Origin: GWE2-42-39 sp034003625
GTDB taxonomy: Bacteria; Bacteroidota; Bacteroidia; Bacteroidales; Prolixibacteraceae
Direction: 5' to 3'
Length of the DNA stretch: 64,000 nt
Assembly (NCBI GenBank): GCA_034003625.1
Contig: JAVEYG010000014.1
Coordinates: 1-64,000 of the forward strand
Positions 34,604 through 42,806 of the stretch are shown piece after piece. The position numbers and the translations under genes were made by a program. Below the pieces are notes generated by a model. That model was not told the DNA's origin, did not search any database, and worked only from the letters and a program-made list of their open reading frames with translations. Every line of letters begins with the position of its first letter. Positions within the stretch are counted from its first letter, which is position 1.

Positions 34604-35791
34604 ATGGACACAATTTACGATATTGCAATGCGAGACGAGGATTTTGTCATGTATGCCAATGGCAAGCCGTTGTATACTCCCGCAGGCAATGAAGTAGCCC
34701 ACACCAATGCCCGTATCCTGCGCCTTGCAGTGACCCATGAACTACTCCGGGAAGAACAAGGCCTGTCGCCACTTTCACTACTAATCAGGCTGACTGATAT
34801 TCTGGCAGGCACAAGCCCTGTGTTTGAGTTCAGCGTTTCCGAAAAAATTGAAAACGACCCGATGCTGAAGAAAAAAGAAAACATTCCTTCCGGGTCTTCC
34901 ATACTGGTTATGCCCGACAATTTTTTACTGGTTGATTATGTGTTTATAAACTCGTCATCCATGGTTTCGGCTTTCAACGCTTTTCAGTACCGCAAGGAAC
35001 AAAACCAGCCGATCAGTGATTACACGGCTGAATTTGTTTCCCACATGACGACCGAACAACAAATGGCACTGAACATCTTAGTTACCGGGCAAAACTGTGG
35101 CATCCTGGTACATTTGTTGTTTCTCTGCGGATACCTGTCGCTGTCGGAATATGCAACCGGAATGATCATCCTGAAAATAAAAGAAAACGACAGGGATGTT
35201 TCGGACACCCTTCATTCGTCAGGCATTCACGGACTGGCCGAAATACACAGACAATTTGTGGAGAAAGCCCAAACCATAAGCAATTTCCTGACCCTTTTTA
35301 AAAACGAAAACCAGATTTCGGTAATTGAGGAGATCATTAAACGGGGCGAAAACGATCAAACCGAATTTAAAAGCACCTTACGCTGGGACCTGCGCCAATC
35401 AATTAAGAATACAGCGATTGAACACGCTTCACTGAAAACGATCTGTGCATTCCTGAACAGCGAAGGTGGCGACTTGTTGATCGGCGTTCGCGATGATGGC
35501 AGCATTGAAGGAATAGAGACCGACAAATTTGAAAACGACGACCGTTTCCTGCTCCACCTCTGGACGCTGATAAAAACCTGTATGGGGCATGAAGTGGTGG
35601 AATGGGTGAACACATCGCTTCAAAAGTTCGGAGATAAAACTGTTTGCCGCGTTAATTGCAAGCGCGCAAACCGACCGGTATTCCTGACCCAGAAAGGTTT
35701 CGACGAGGCCTTTTTTATCCGGGTCGGCCCAAGTAGCAGCAACCTGGAAATCAGCTCGGCACTGAAATACATCCGGCAGCATTTCAATTGA
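34604..35791 (+). CDS. AlbA_2/Schlafen-type ATP-binding domain protein
   Basis: 395 residues from the ATG at 34604 (MDTIYDIAMRD); a start at 34562 would add 14 residues but overlaps a promoter-like TACCTTGT at about 34577. The C-terminal part (about 245-390) is an AlbA_2 (AAA_4, Schlafen) domain: NDQTEFKSTLRW, CAFLNSEGGDLLIGVRDDG and FFIRVGPSSS are its standard blocks. The N-terminal 240 residues match nothing I can name. Proteins with this domain include regulators, tRNA/RNA-directed nucleases and defence factors; the catalytic acidic residues of Schlafen nucleases cannot be assigned with confidence. Solitary gene. Confidence 0.8.
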   Translation: MDTIYDIAMRDEDFVMYANGKPLYTPAGNEVAHTNARILRLAVTHELLREEQGLSPLSLLIRLTDILAGTSPVFEFSVSEKIENDPMLKKKENIPSGSSILVMPDNFLLVDYVFINSSSMVSAFNAFQYRKEQNQPISDYTAEFVSHMTTEQQMALNILVTGQNCGILVHLLFLCGYLSLSEYATGMIILKIKENDRDVSDTLHSSGIHGLAEIHRQFVEKAQTISNFLTLFKNENQISVIEEIIKRGENDQTEFKSTLRWDLRQSIKNTAIEHASLKTICAFLNSEGGDLLIGVRDDGSIEGIETDKFENDDRFLLHLWTLIKTCMGHEVVEWVNTSLQKFGDKTVCRVNCKRANRPVFLTQKGFDEAFFIRVGPSSSNLEISSALKYIRQHFN

Positions 35792-35884
35792 ATGTCATTA
35801 CAGGCAATTTATTTTTTTCGGACCAGTATCCCGCCAACCGTTCATCTGTAATATCCATAATTGTCAGTTTACCAAAGGTCAAAT

Positions 35885-36267
35885 TTACGTTGTTTCAATT
35901 GGTATCCTTCTCACCTTCCCGATGTTTATCAAAATTTTATCAAGTATCTTTTTAGAATCCTGTTTTCTCGGCGGGTCATTAAAGAAAACATCCATTACTA
36001 CTTCTTCTAAATCCCCACCAGTCAACCATTCTTTAATCATTGATTCTGATTCATCAAGAAATTCGTTGTCTGTCTTGCAATCATCAGCTAATGCACCAAA
36101 TTGCAAAGTCAAATCATAGTGGAATCTCTCTGCCGTATCAACAATCGCAGTATGCGTTTCTCGTGATAAATCATTTGTATCAATACGCTGTGTTGTTTTT
36201 CTGTATCCCCTCGCATACCTTTGAAACCATTATTAGCTATATTGTGTGCATGCGGGTGTTTATTCAT
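35885..36267 (-). pseudogene. Frameshifted conserved hypothetical gene
   Basis: Two overlapping reverse-strand frames join into one protein. Frame 1 starts with ATG at 36265-36267 (MNKHPHAHNIANNGFKGM); the second frame is open from 36229 to the stop at 35885 with no ATG (RGYRKTTQRIDTND ... SRETHTAIVDTAERFHYDL ... LQFGALADDCKTDNEF). Restoring one base near 36213 gives a continuous product of about 127 residues. The second part has real protein character (acidic helical C-terminus). A one-base deletion or a sequencing error explains it best. I recall similar small Bacteroidota hypotheticals but cannot name the family. Confidence 0.5.
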
Positions 36268-36369
36268 TATCAGTTAATTTTCAATATCCTACAAACACAA
36301 AATAGCTCAATCGAAGCATTGCTGTTCTCGAAAGAATTAGTTTTTAGTTGGCAAAAAATGCGGGACGAC

Positions 36370-36400
36370 AAAACGCTCTCTTAGGAGTATAGCGTTTTTT
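36370..36400 (-). terminator. Hairpin, probable argB-end terminator
   Basis: AAAACGCT and AGCGTTTT form an 8-bp stem with an inner CTC/GAG pairing. It lies 66 bp beyond the argB stop on the reverse strand. The T run is stronger on the forward strand (T6) than on the reverse (T4), so orientation is not certain. Confidence 0.5.
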
Positions 36401-36465
36401 AAAAGATATAATGCTCATTAAAAGGGATCGTGCAATGCCCGGCTTTCGTCATAGAGAAATATTCC

Positions 36466-37254
36466 TCAGGACAAATTCCGTTTGCCGGCATGAAGCCGTG
36501 TGCCTCTTGCCATCATAATCTGATCGGGATTGGTAATCAACACCTGTTTGACACCCTTTGAGATGGCCTGAAAACTGTTGTCCAATTTGGGGATCATCCC
36601 CTCGCTGATCTGGCCGGTTTGCTGAAGTTCCCTGAATTGGGTGTAATCGAGTTCGGGAATCACGGAATTATCGTCTTCCGGATTCAAAAGCACCCCTTTT
36701 TTTTCGAAACAGAAATACAGGTTGACATCGAAAAAGTTGGCCAGTTCAATGGCCAGTTCAGAGGCAATGGTATCGGCATTGGTATTGAGCATACTGCCTT
36801 TGGTATCGTGGGTCAGGGGGGCTACCACAGGCACTACGCCTGCCTCAAGCAAAATCCGCAATTCGGAAGTATTCACGCGCACCACATCGCCCACGTATCC
36901 GTAATCGATATCCTTTACCGGACGTTTTACCGCTTCCATAAGGTTCAGGTCGGCGCCGGTTAAGCCCACTGCATTGATATTCCGGGACTGTAACGAAGCG
37001 ACAATATTTTTATTGACCAATCCTCCGTACACCATTGTCACCACCTCCAACATTGCTTCATCGGTGATACGCCGGCCATCGACCATGTTGGTTTCAATTC
37101 CAAGCCGGTCGGCAATAGCCGTAGCTGAACGCCCGCCGCCATGCACCAGAATTTTGTACCCACCAATCTTCTGAAAACCGGACATTAGCTTTTCCAGGCT
37201 TTCCTTTTCTTCAACCACTTTGCCGCCTACTTTTACGATTGTCAAACGTTCCAT
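36466..37254 (-). CDS. argB: N-acetylglutamate kinase-type ArgB
   Basis: 262-residue amino-acid kinase that phosphorylates the N-acylglutamate, step two of arginine synthesis. Visible blocks: VKVGGKV at the N-terminus, LVHGGGRSAT (acyl-glutamate binding), VGLTGADLNL, and LNTNADTIASELA (nucleotide/substrate site). No N-terminal extension of the arginine-inhibited hexameric type, so it is probably the short, dimeric form. Because ArgF' here appears N-succinyl-specific, the true substrate may be N-succinylglutamate. Last gene of the argR-argB run; 107 bp separate it from argF'. Confidence 0.93.
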   Translation of the reverse strand: MERLTIVKVGGKVVEEKESLEKLMSGFQKIGGYKILVHGGGRSATAIADRLGIETNMVDGRRITDEAMLEVVTMVYGGLVNKNIVASLQSRNINAVGLTGADLNLMEAVKRPVKDIDYGYVGDVVRVNTSELRILLEAGVVPVVAPLTHDTKGSMLNTNADTIASELAIELANFFDVNLYFCFEKKGVLLNPEDDNSVIPELDYTQFRELQQTGQISEGMIPKLDNSFQAISKGVKQVLITNPDQIMMARGTRLHAGKRNLS

Positions 37255-37331
37255 ATTCCGATACCTTACGGCCTTAGTAACCTTCCGACAAGGGAAAGTT
37301 CCCGGCCTGATTTGTTAATTATAGTTTATCC

Positions 37332-37350
37332 GATACGCGATACTTGATAC
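37332..37350. repeat. Three 7-bp GATACnn units between argF' and argB
   Basis: GATAC occurs at 37332, 37339 and 37346 in a 7-bp rhythm. Small tandem repeat in an otherwise featureless 107-bp spacer; no function assigned. Confidence 0.5.
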
Positions 37351-37361
37351 TCGTAAGGTCA

Positions 37362-38312
37362 TTATTTCAATTCGTCCAGAATCATTTTGAGGACTGTCTG
37401 TGCAGAATACAACCGGTTTTCGGCTTCGTCGATCACAATGGAACCCGGCCCGTCAATCACCTCATCGGTAACGATCATGTTCCGGCGTACCGGAAGACAG
37501 TGCATGAACCTGGCATTGTTTGTAACCGCCATTTGCATGGAAGAAACTGTCCAGTTGCGGTCTTTCGAGAGAATTTTCCCGTAGTCGGTATACGAAGCCC
37601 AATTTTTTGCATAAATAAAATTAGCTCCTTCAAAGGCTTTCATCTGATCGTATTCCGGTTTCAGGCTGCCCATAAATTCCGGCGCCAGCTCGTAACCTTC
37701 AGGATGAGTAACGACCAGTTCGTAACCGGCAGCGCACATCCATTCAACGAACGAGTTAGGGACGGCCTGCGGCAGGGCACGGGGATGCGGCGCCCAGCTA
37801 AGCACCACTTTCGGACGTTTCACCGTTTTGTATTCCTCAATGGTCATGTGGTCGGCAAAGGACTGAAGCGGGTGACGGGTGGCTGCTTCCATGCTCACCA
37901 CCGGCACGCCTGCATAATCGATAAATTGTTGCAGTATTTTTTCCTGGTAATCGTCATCCCTGTTTTCGTAACGGGCAAACGAACGTACCCCGATAATGTC
38001 GCAATACCGTCCGATTACCGGTACGGCTTCACGGATATGTTCGGGCTTGTCGCCATCCATGACCACCCCCAGTTCGGTTTCTAATTTCCAGCCCCCTTCG
38101 TTAATGTCGAACACAATCACATTCATGCCTAAGTTCAGGCCTGCTTTCTGGGTGCTCAGGCGGGTCCTCAAACTGGAATTGAAAAATACAAGCAGGAGGG
38201 TTTTATTTTTCCCCAACGACTGATATTTGTAAGGGTCACGCTTCAACTCGAAAGCCAGGTTCAATGCTTCATCCAGGTTGCCAATATCTTTTACTGAAGT
38301 AAAATGTCTCAT
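37362..38312 (-). CDS. argF': N-succinylornithine carbamoyltransferase-type ArgF'
   Basis: 316 residues from MRHFTSV (38312); an ATG four codons upstream (38324) is also possible. Transcarbamylase fold with the carbamoyl-phosphate motif SSLRTR, HPLQ and HCLPVRR. It resembles the Bacteroides fragilis enzyme throughout. The residue that in B. fragilis sets N-succinyl preference, Pro90, is also proline here (VVMDGDKPEHIREA; position 90 counting from MRHFTSV), whereas acetylornithine enzymes carry Glu. It would therefore use N-succinyl-L-ornithine and carbamoyl phosphate from the divergent carAB. Lies between proA and argB. Confidence 0.92.
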   Translation of the reverse strand: MRHFTSVKDIGNLDEALNLAFELKRDPYKYQSLGKNKTLLLVFFNSSLRTRLSTQKAGLNLGMNVIVFDINEGGWKLETELGVVMDGDKPEHIREAVPVIGRYCDIIGVRSFARYENRDDDYQEKILQQFIDYAGVPVVSMEAATRHPLQSFADHMTIEEYKTVKRPKVVLSWAPHPRALPQAVPNSFVEWMCAAGYELVVTHPEGYELAPEFMGSLKPEYDQMKAFEGANFIYAKNWASYTDYGKILSKDRNWTVSSMQMAVTNNARFMHCLPVRRNMIVTDEVIDGPGSIVIDEAENRLYSAQTVLKMILDELK

Positions 38313-38352
38313 TTTAGGTTCCATTAGCTGATTCTATCGTTTTTCCTGTTTT

Positions 38353-39603
38353 TCATTTTGGCCTGATCTGCCCGTCGCCGTCAACTATCCACTTGTAGCT
38401 GGTGAGCTCTTCGAGCGCCATTGGGCCCCGGGCATGTAATTTCTGTGTTGAAATACCGATTTCTGCCCCTAACCCGAACTGTGCCCCGTCGGTAAATGCA
38501 GTCGACACATTGCAATATACTGCAGCCGCATCCACCATTATCCGGAAAAGTTCTTTGTTCCTCTCATCCCCGGTAATGATCGACTCGCTGTGTTTCGAGC
38601 TGTAACGGGCAATCTGAGCCAATGCTTCGTCGAACGACGCAACGGTTTTCACTGCCATTTTATAATCCAGGAATTCGGTCCCGAACGATTCTTCCGTTGC
38701 ATGTTCAAGCAGGTGCCCGGGATAGTTGTCTTTCAGAACCGGATACGCCTTTTCATCGGCATAAATAATCACATTGCTTTCCTTCAGCTTGCTACAAAGT
38801 ACCGGAAGATCGGAAAGGCGCTTTTCGTGAACAATCAGACAGTCGAGCGCATTGCAAATACTTACCCTTCGGGTTTTGGCATTGTTAATGATCGCCTGGC
38901 CTTTTTGTACATCGCCAAACTCGTCGAAATAAGTATGGCAGATACCAGCACCTGTCTCGATAACCGGGATGGTTGCATTCCGGCGTACAAAATCAATCAG
39001 GTTTTGCGAGCCGCGCGGAATAATCAGGTCAATATAACCATGTGCATTCAGTATCTGTGTGGTAGCCTCACGATCGGCAGGCAGCAAGGCCAGTATGTTT
39101 TTATCGATCCCCTGTTTTTCAAGCACTGAATGAATAAGGTTCACAATGGCCGTATTCGAATCGATGGCATCGCTTCCGCCTTTCAGGACGCAGGCATTGC
39201 CCGATTTCAGGCACAACGAAAAAACATCGAAAGTAACATTGGGACGGGCTTCATAAATGATCCCGATCACCCCGAACGGAACCGATATTTTCGTTATTTT
39301 CATCCCGTTGGGCCTCTCGGTACGGCTCAAAATACGCCCCAGAGGAGACGGAAGCCCGGCCACATTGCGGATATCGGCAGCAATCCCTTCAATGCGTTCG
39401 CGGGTAAGTTTCAAACGGTCGTATTTAGGGTCGTTTACATCCATACGTACCAGGTCCTTCAGGTTTTCCTGAAGGATAAACTCTGCATTTTCGACCGCTG
39501 CCGTGGCAAGGTCTTCCAAAATCCGGTTAATTTTCTCAACCGGCACAAGGTTTAATTTTCGACTGGCTTGTAATACCAGTTCAAGTTGTTCTTTTACTTC
39601 CAT
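38353..39603 (-). CDS. proA: Gamma-glutamyl phosphate reductase
   Basis: 416-residue NADPH-dependent enzyme reducing glutamyl 5-phosphate to the semialdehyde in proline synthesis. Family blocks: IPFGVIGIIYEARPNVTFD, KGGSDAIDSN, LIIPRGSQNLIDFVR and the nucleophile Cys in RVSICNALDCLIVH. The C-terminus HARGPMALEELTSYKWIVDGDGQ is canonical. Length is standard. Follows proB by 138 bp that contain a GC-rich hairpin. Confidence 0.97.
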   Translation of the reverse strand: MEVKEQLELVLQASRKLNLVPVEKINRILEDLATAAVENAEFILQENLKDLVRMDVNDPKYDRLKLTRERIEGIAADIRNVAGLPSPLGRILSRTERPNGMKITKISVPFGVIGIIYEARPNVTFDVFSLCLKSGNACVLKGGSDAIDSNTAIVNLIHSVLEKQGIDKNILALLPADREATTQILNAHGYIDLIIPRGSQNLIDFVRRNATIPVIETGAGICHTYFDEFGDVQKGQAIINNAKTRRVSICNALDCLIVHEKRLSDLPVLCSKLKESNVIIYADEKAYPVLKDNYPGHLLEHATEESFGTEFLDYKMAVKTVASFDEALAQIARYSSKHSESIITGDERNKELFRIMVDAAAVYCNVSTAFTDGAQFGLGAEIGISTQKLHARGPMALEELTSYKWIVDGDGQIRPK

Positions 39604-39624
39604 ATCGCGTTTTCTTTAATAAAT

Positions 39625-39651
39625 CCCCCTCCCAAGGGGGTTGGGAGAGGG
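39625..39651. repeat. GC-rich imperfect palindrome between proB and proA
   Basis: CCCCCTCCCAAGGGGG followed by TTGGGAGAGGG: CCCTCCCAA can pair with TTGGGAGAGGG with one bulged base. Its composition stands out from the AT-rich spacer around it. It resembles short interspersed palindromes common between Bacteroidota genes; could act as an mRNA stability or attenuation element inside the operon. Confidence 0.45.
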
Positions 39652-39741
39652 AAATAACTCAGTAACTTTTGCCAGAAAAGGCTTTAAAAAGAGTTGTGTG
39701 AAAAGGGTTCATTTGTAGAATCACTGAGTTGTATGGTCCGT

Positions 39742-40833
39742 TTAATCAATTAAATACAAATAATCATAATGAACGAGCGCCTGCTGGTTTTTATGTCCCA
39801 GCTCTTTTATGGCTTTTTCTGAACTGTATTGCGACTTTCCCATGCCGATCAGTTCGTTATCTTCATTTTTTATCCGGATGATATCGCCTTTTTTAAAACT
39901 GCCGGTAATCTCCACCACACCGATCAACAACAAGCTGGTCGCCTTATCTGAGAATAAGGCCCTCACCGCTCCCTCATTGATCTTCACTTCCCCTTTTGCA
40001 AAACTTTCCGAATAAGCAATCCATTTTTTTACCTCCGAGGCTTTTTTAGTCTCCGGGATAAACCGCGTATTGACCACGGTTTTGGAGGTATCCATCAGGT
40101 CAAGCAGGATGTTTCTCTTCATTCCGTTGGCAATATGTACCGTGATCCCTCCCCTGGCAACCTTGCTTGCAATATTGTATTTGGTGATCATACCGCCTCT
40201 CCCGAAATTCGATTTCCGGGTTGAAATGATGTTTGACTCCAGTTTGGTCCCGGATGAAATTTCAGCAATTACTTTTGCCCCGGGTAAATCAGGCGAACCG
40301 TCATAAATACCGTCTATATTGCTCAGGATGATTAACGCTTCGGAGTTGACCAGCGAAGCAATCAGTCCCGATAGTTCATCATTATCGGTAAACATCAGTT
40401 CGGTGACCGAAATAGTATCGTTCTCATTCACAATCGGGATCACACCGTTCTCGTTCAGTGTGGATATACAGTTTTTCATGTTCAGGTAATGTACCCGGCT
40501 GCTGAAGTTTTCTTTGGTCGTGAGTACTTGGGCACAGCGTATATGGTATTTCTGAAAATGACCTGCATAGTGGTTGATCAGCTTTACCTGTCCAACCGCC
40601 GACCACAGCTGCCGGGAAGAAACGGCATCAAGTTTTTTGTGTGGTTCAATCAAACTTCTGCCGGCAGCCACCGCTCCCGATGATACCAATACCACCTCAA
40701 TGCCTGCCTTGTGAAGTGTCGCAACCTGATCGACCAGATGAGCCATGTTTTCGTCATTCAATGTTCCGTCAGACTTGGTTAGAACGTTACTACCGACTTT
40801 CACGGTAATCTTTTTGTATCTGTAATTATTCAC
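39742..40833 (-). CDS. proB: Glutamate 5-kinase
   Basis: 363 residues: an amino-acid kinase domain (VKVGSNVLT, VSSGAVAAGR, NENDTIS, and FGRGGMITKYNIASK) and a C-terminal PUA domain (about 275-360, EGAVRALFSDKATSLLLIG). First enzyme of proline synthesis, normally feedback-inhibited by proline. The start is GTG at 40831-40833, no upstream ATG being available. It sits 18 bp after proC. Confidence 0.96.
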   Translation of the reverse strand: MNNYRYKKITVKVGSNVLTKSDGTLNDENMAHLVDQVATLHKAGIEVVLVSSGAVAAGRSLIEPHKKLDAVSSRQLWSAVGQVKLINHYAGHFQKYHIRCAQVLTTKENFSSRVHYLNMKNCISTLNENGVIPIVNENDTISVTELMFTDNDELSGLIASLVNSEALIILSNIDGIYDGSPDLPGAKVIAEISSGTKLESNIISTRKSNFGRGGMITKYNIASKVARGGITVHIANGMKRNILLDLMDTSKTVVNTRFIPETKKASEVKKWIAYSESFAKGEVKINEGAVRALFSDKATSLLLIGVVEITGSFKKGDIIRIKNEDNELIGMGKSQYSSEKAIKELGHKNQQALVHYDYLYLID

Positions 40834-40851
40834 AGGAAATATTACTTGTCG

Positions 40852-41646
40852 TTACTTCTCAATTTTATTATATGATGCCAGCAATCCCTGAATTACGGAA
40901 GAGCTGAATCCCTTGTGTTCCATCTCATTTAACCCGGTGATGGTAATTCCGCGGGGCGTGGTTACTTTGTCGATTTCCCGTTCCGGGTGGTGCCCTGTGT
41001 TCATAATCAACTGAACAGCTCCTTTGACGGTCTGAGCGGTAATAAACTGGGCCATTTCGGCACCGAAGCCCATTTCCACCCCTCCCTGCATGGCAGCCCG
41101 GACATAACGCAACGCGAAAGCGGTGCCGCAGGATGCCAGAACGGTGGCAGCCGACATCAGCTCTTCGCTGATAATTACTGACTTCCCCAAATGATCGAAC
41201 ATTTCCTTCACTTCCGGCAGGCTTTCTTCAGCGGCTTTATTGGCCGAGATACAAGTCATCGACTCCTGAATAGAGACAGCCGTATTCGGCATCACCCGGA
41301 ATATTCCCGCATCTTTTCCTATGAGTCCTTCCAATTCGGTAATTGTTACACCTGCAGCAATGGAAACAATAATTTCACTTCCCCGGAGAACCGGTTTTAT
41401 TTCGTTGACCACATTTTTCACATGGTAAGGTTTAACCGCGAGCAACACCAGATTGGCAGAACGTGCAGCATCACGATTTTCCAGAAAAGTATGGATACCT
41501 TTCGATGCAAACCCTTCCAGTACATTTTTCCGCGGATCGGAAACAGAAATCGACGAAGCGCTGATATAACCCGACTTGAGCAAGCCGTTCACAATGGCGC
41601 CGCCCATATTTCCCGCGCCAATAATGGCTACCTTTTCAATCTTCAT
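40852..41646 (-). CDS. proC: Pyrroline-5-carboxylate reductase
   Basis: 264-residue NAD(P)H-dependent reductase making proline from pyrroline-5-carboxylate. N-terminal Rossmann motif GAGNMGGAIVNGL; C-terminal dimerisation domain with SCGTAFALRYVRAAMQGGVEMGF and VTTPRGITITGLNEME, both diagnostic. Located 11 bp after argD, so the proline genes are embedded in the arginine run. Glutamate semialdehyde would be shared with ornithine metabolism. Confidence 0.96.
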   Translation of the reverse strand: MKIEKVAIIGAGNMGGAIVNGLLKSGYISASSISVSDPRKNVLEGFASKGIHTFLENRDAARSANLVLLAVKPYHVKNVVNEIKPVLRGSEIIVSIAAGVTITELEGLIGKDAGIFRVMPNTAVSIQESMTCISANKAAEESLPEVKEMFDHLGKSVIISEELMSAATVLASCGTAFALRYVRAAMQGGVEMGFGAEMAQFITAQTVKGAVQLIMNTGHHPEREIDKVTTPRGITITGLNEMEHKGFSSSVIQGLLASYNKIEK

Positions 41647-41657
41647 GGTCTTCGTTA

Positions 41658-42806
41658 TTAAGTTGCATGAACAAGCCTGGGACTCAGAACCTGTTCAAAT
41701 TTTTCCAAAAAATAACCGGCCTCTTCCATCGACAGGGTAAGTGACGGAAGCAAACGGATAATATTTGTCCCGGAAACCCCGGTAAATATTTTATGCCCGA
41801 AAAGCAGTTGCTGCCTGATCTCCTTGATCGGAATGTCGAACTCGATGCCAATCATCAACCCTTTGCCCCTGACTTCTTTTATTTGTTCGTTTTTATTTAA
41901 TTCTGAAATCAGGAATTGCCCTACTTTGGCTGCATTTTCAACCAGCTTCTCATTTTTCATGATGTCGAGTACGGCAATGCCTGCAGCACAGGCCAGATAG
42001 TTTCCTCCAAATGTAGTCCCGAGCATGCCGTGCCACGGTTCAATAGAAGGGGCGATCATAACACCCCCTACCGGGAATCCGTTGCCCATTCCTTTTGCGA
42101 TCGTGATCACATCGGGTTTTATCGCGGCATACTGATGTGCGAAAAATTTGCCGCTGCGACCGTATCCCGACTGAATTTCATCTAAAATCAGCAACGTACC
42201 GTGTGTTTTGCACAGCGCTGCCAACTGATTTAAAAAGATGGAAGAAGGTACATGAATGCCTCCTATCCCCTGTATCCCCTCAATAATTACCGCCGCAACT
42301 TCTTTGGTTTCCAAAACATTCTGCAGTTCGCCAAGATTTTCATAAGGCAGCATCACGGCATTTTCGGTTTGATTGACCGGAGCAATGATCTTCGGATTGT
42401 CGGTAACAGCCACTGCAGCCGAAGTACGGCCATGAAAACAATTTTTGAAACTGACTATTTTTTTACGTCCGGTCACAAACGAAGCCAGTTTGATCGCATT
42501 TTCATTGGCCTCGGCACCCGAGTTGCAAAGGAATAACTGATAATCGTCGTACCCCGACATTTGTCCCAACTTTTCAGCCAGTTCTTTCTGTTGCGGAATG
42601 ACCACCGAATTGGAATAAAAGCCAATCGAGCCGAGTTGTTGCCCGATTTTTTCAATATAATACGGATGCGAATGCCCTACCGATATAACTGCATGTCCCC
42701 CATACAAATCGAGGTATTTGTTTCCCTTATCGTCCCATACATAACACCCTTCGGCCTTTACAGGGGTTATATCAAAAAGCGGATATACGTTAAATAGGTT
42801 CATCAT
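41658..42806 (-). CDS. argD: Acylornithine aminotransferase ArgD
   Basis: 382-residue class III PLP aminotransferase that transaminates the N-acylglutamate semialdehyde. PLP-related blocks: NSGAEANENAIKLA, FKNCFHGRTSAAV, LILDEIQSGYGRSGKF and the Schiff-base Lys in ITIAKGMGNGFPVGG, with TFGGNYLACAAG following. Acetyl versus succinyl preference cannot be read directly; the neighbouring ArgF' argues for succinyl. Abuts argC with no spacer. Confidence 0.94.
   Translation of the reverse strand: MMNLFNVYPLFDITPVKAEGCYVWDDKGNKYLDLYGGHAVISVGHSHPYYIEKIGQQLGSIGFYSNSVVIPQQKELAEKLGQMSGYDDYQLFLCNSGAEANENAIKLASFVTGRKKIVSFKNCFHGRTSAAVAVTDNPKIIAPVNQTENAVMLPYENLGELQNVLETKEVAAVIIEGIQGIGGIHVPSSIFLNQLAALCKTHGTLLILDEIQSGYGRSGKFFAHQYAAIKPDVITIAKGMGNGFPVGGVMIAPSIEPWHGMLGTTFGGNYLACAAGIAVLDIMKNEKLVENAAKVGQFLISELNKNEQIKEVRGKGLMIGIEFDIPIKEIRQQLLFGHKIFTGVSGTNIIRLLPSLTLSMEEAGYFLEKFEQVLSPRLVHAT

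Larger units (their letters stand above)
35792..36465. other. Gene-poor, AT-rich stretch before argB
   Basis: Apart from the frameshifted remnant (35885-36267) and a hairpin (36370-36400), I see nothing coding here. The base composition is clearly AT-richer than the flanking genes, consistent with decayed or acquired DNA. Confidence 0.5.

Noticed and set aside
36200..36235. Programmed -1 frameshift in the small hypothetical gene
   Set aside because: No X XXY YYZ slippery heptamer with downstream structure is visible. A one-base deletion is simpler.
36040..36384. 114-residue forward frame opposite the frameshifted remnant
   Set aside because: The reverse-strand frames carry the protein-like signal; this one is a shadow in AT-rich DNA.
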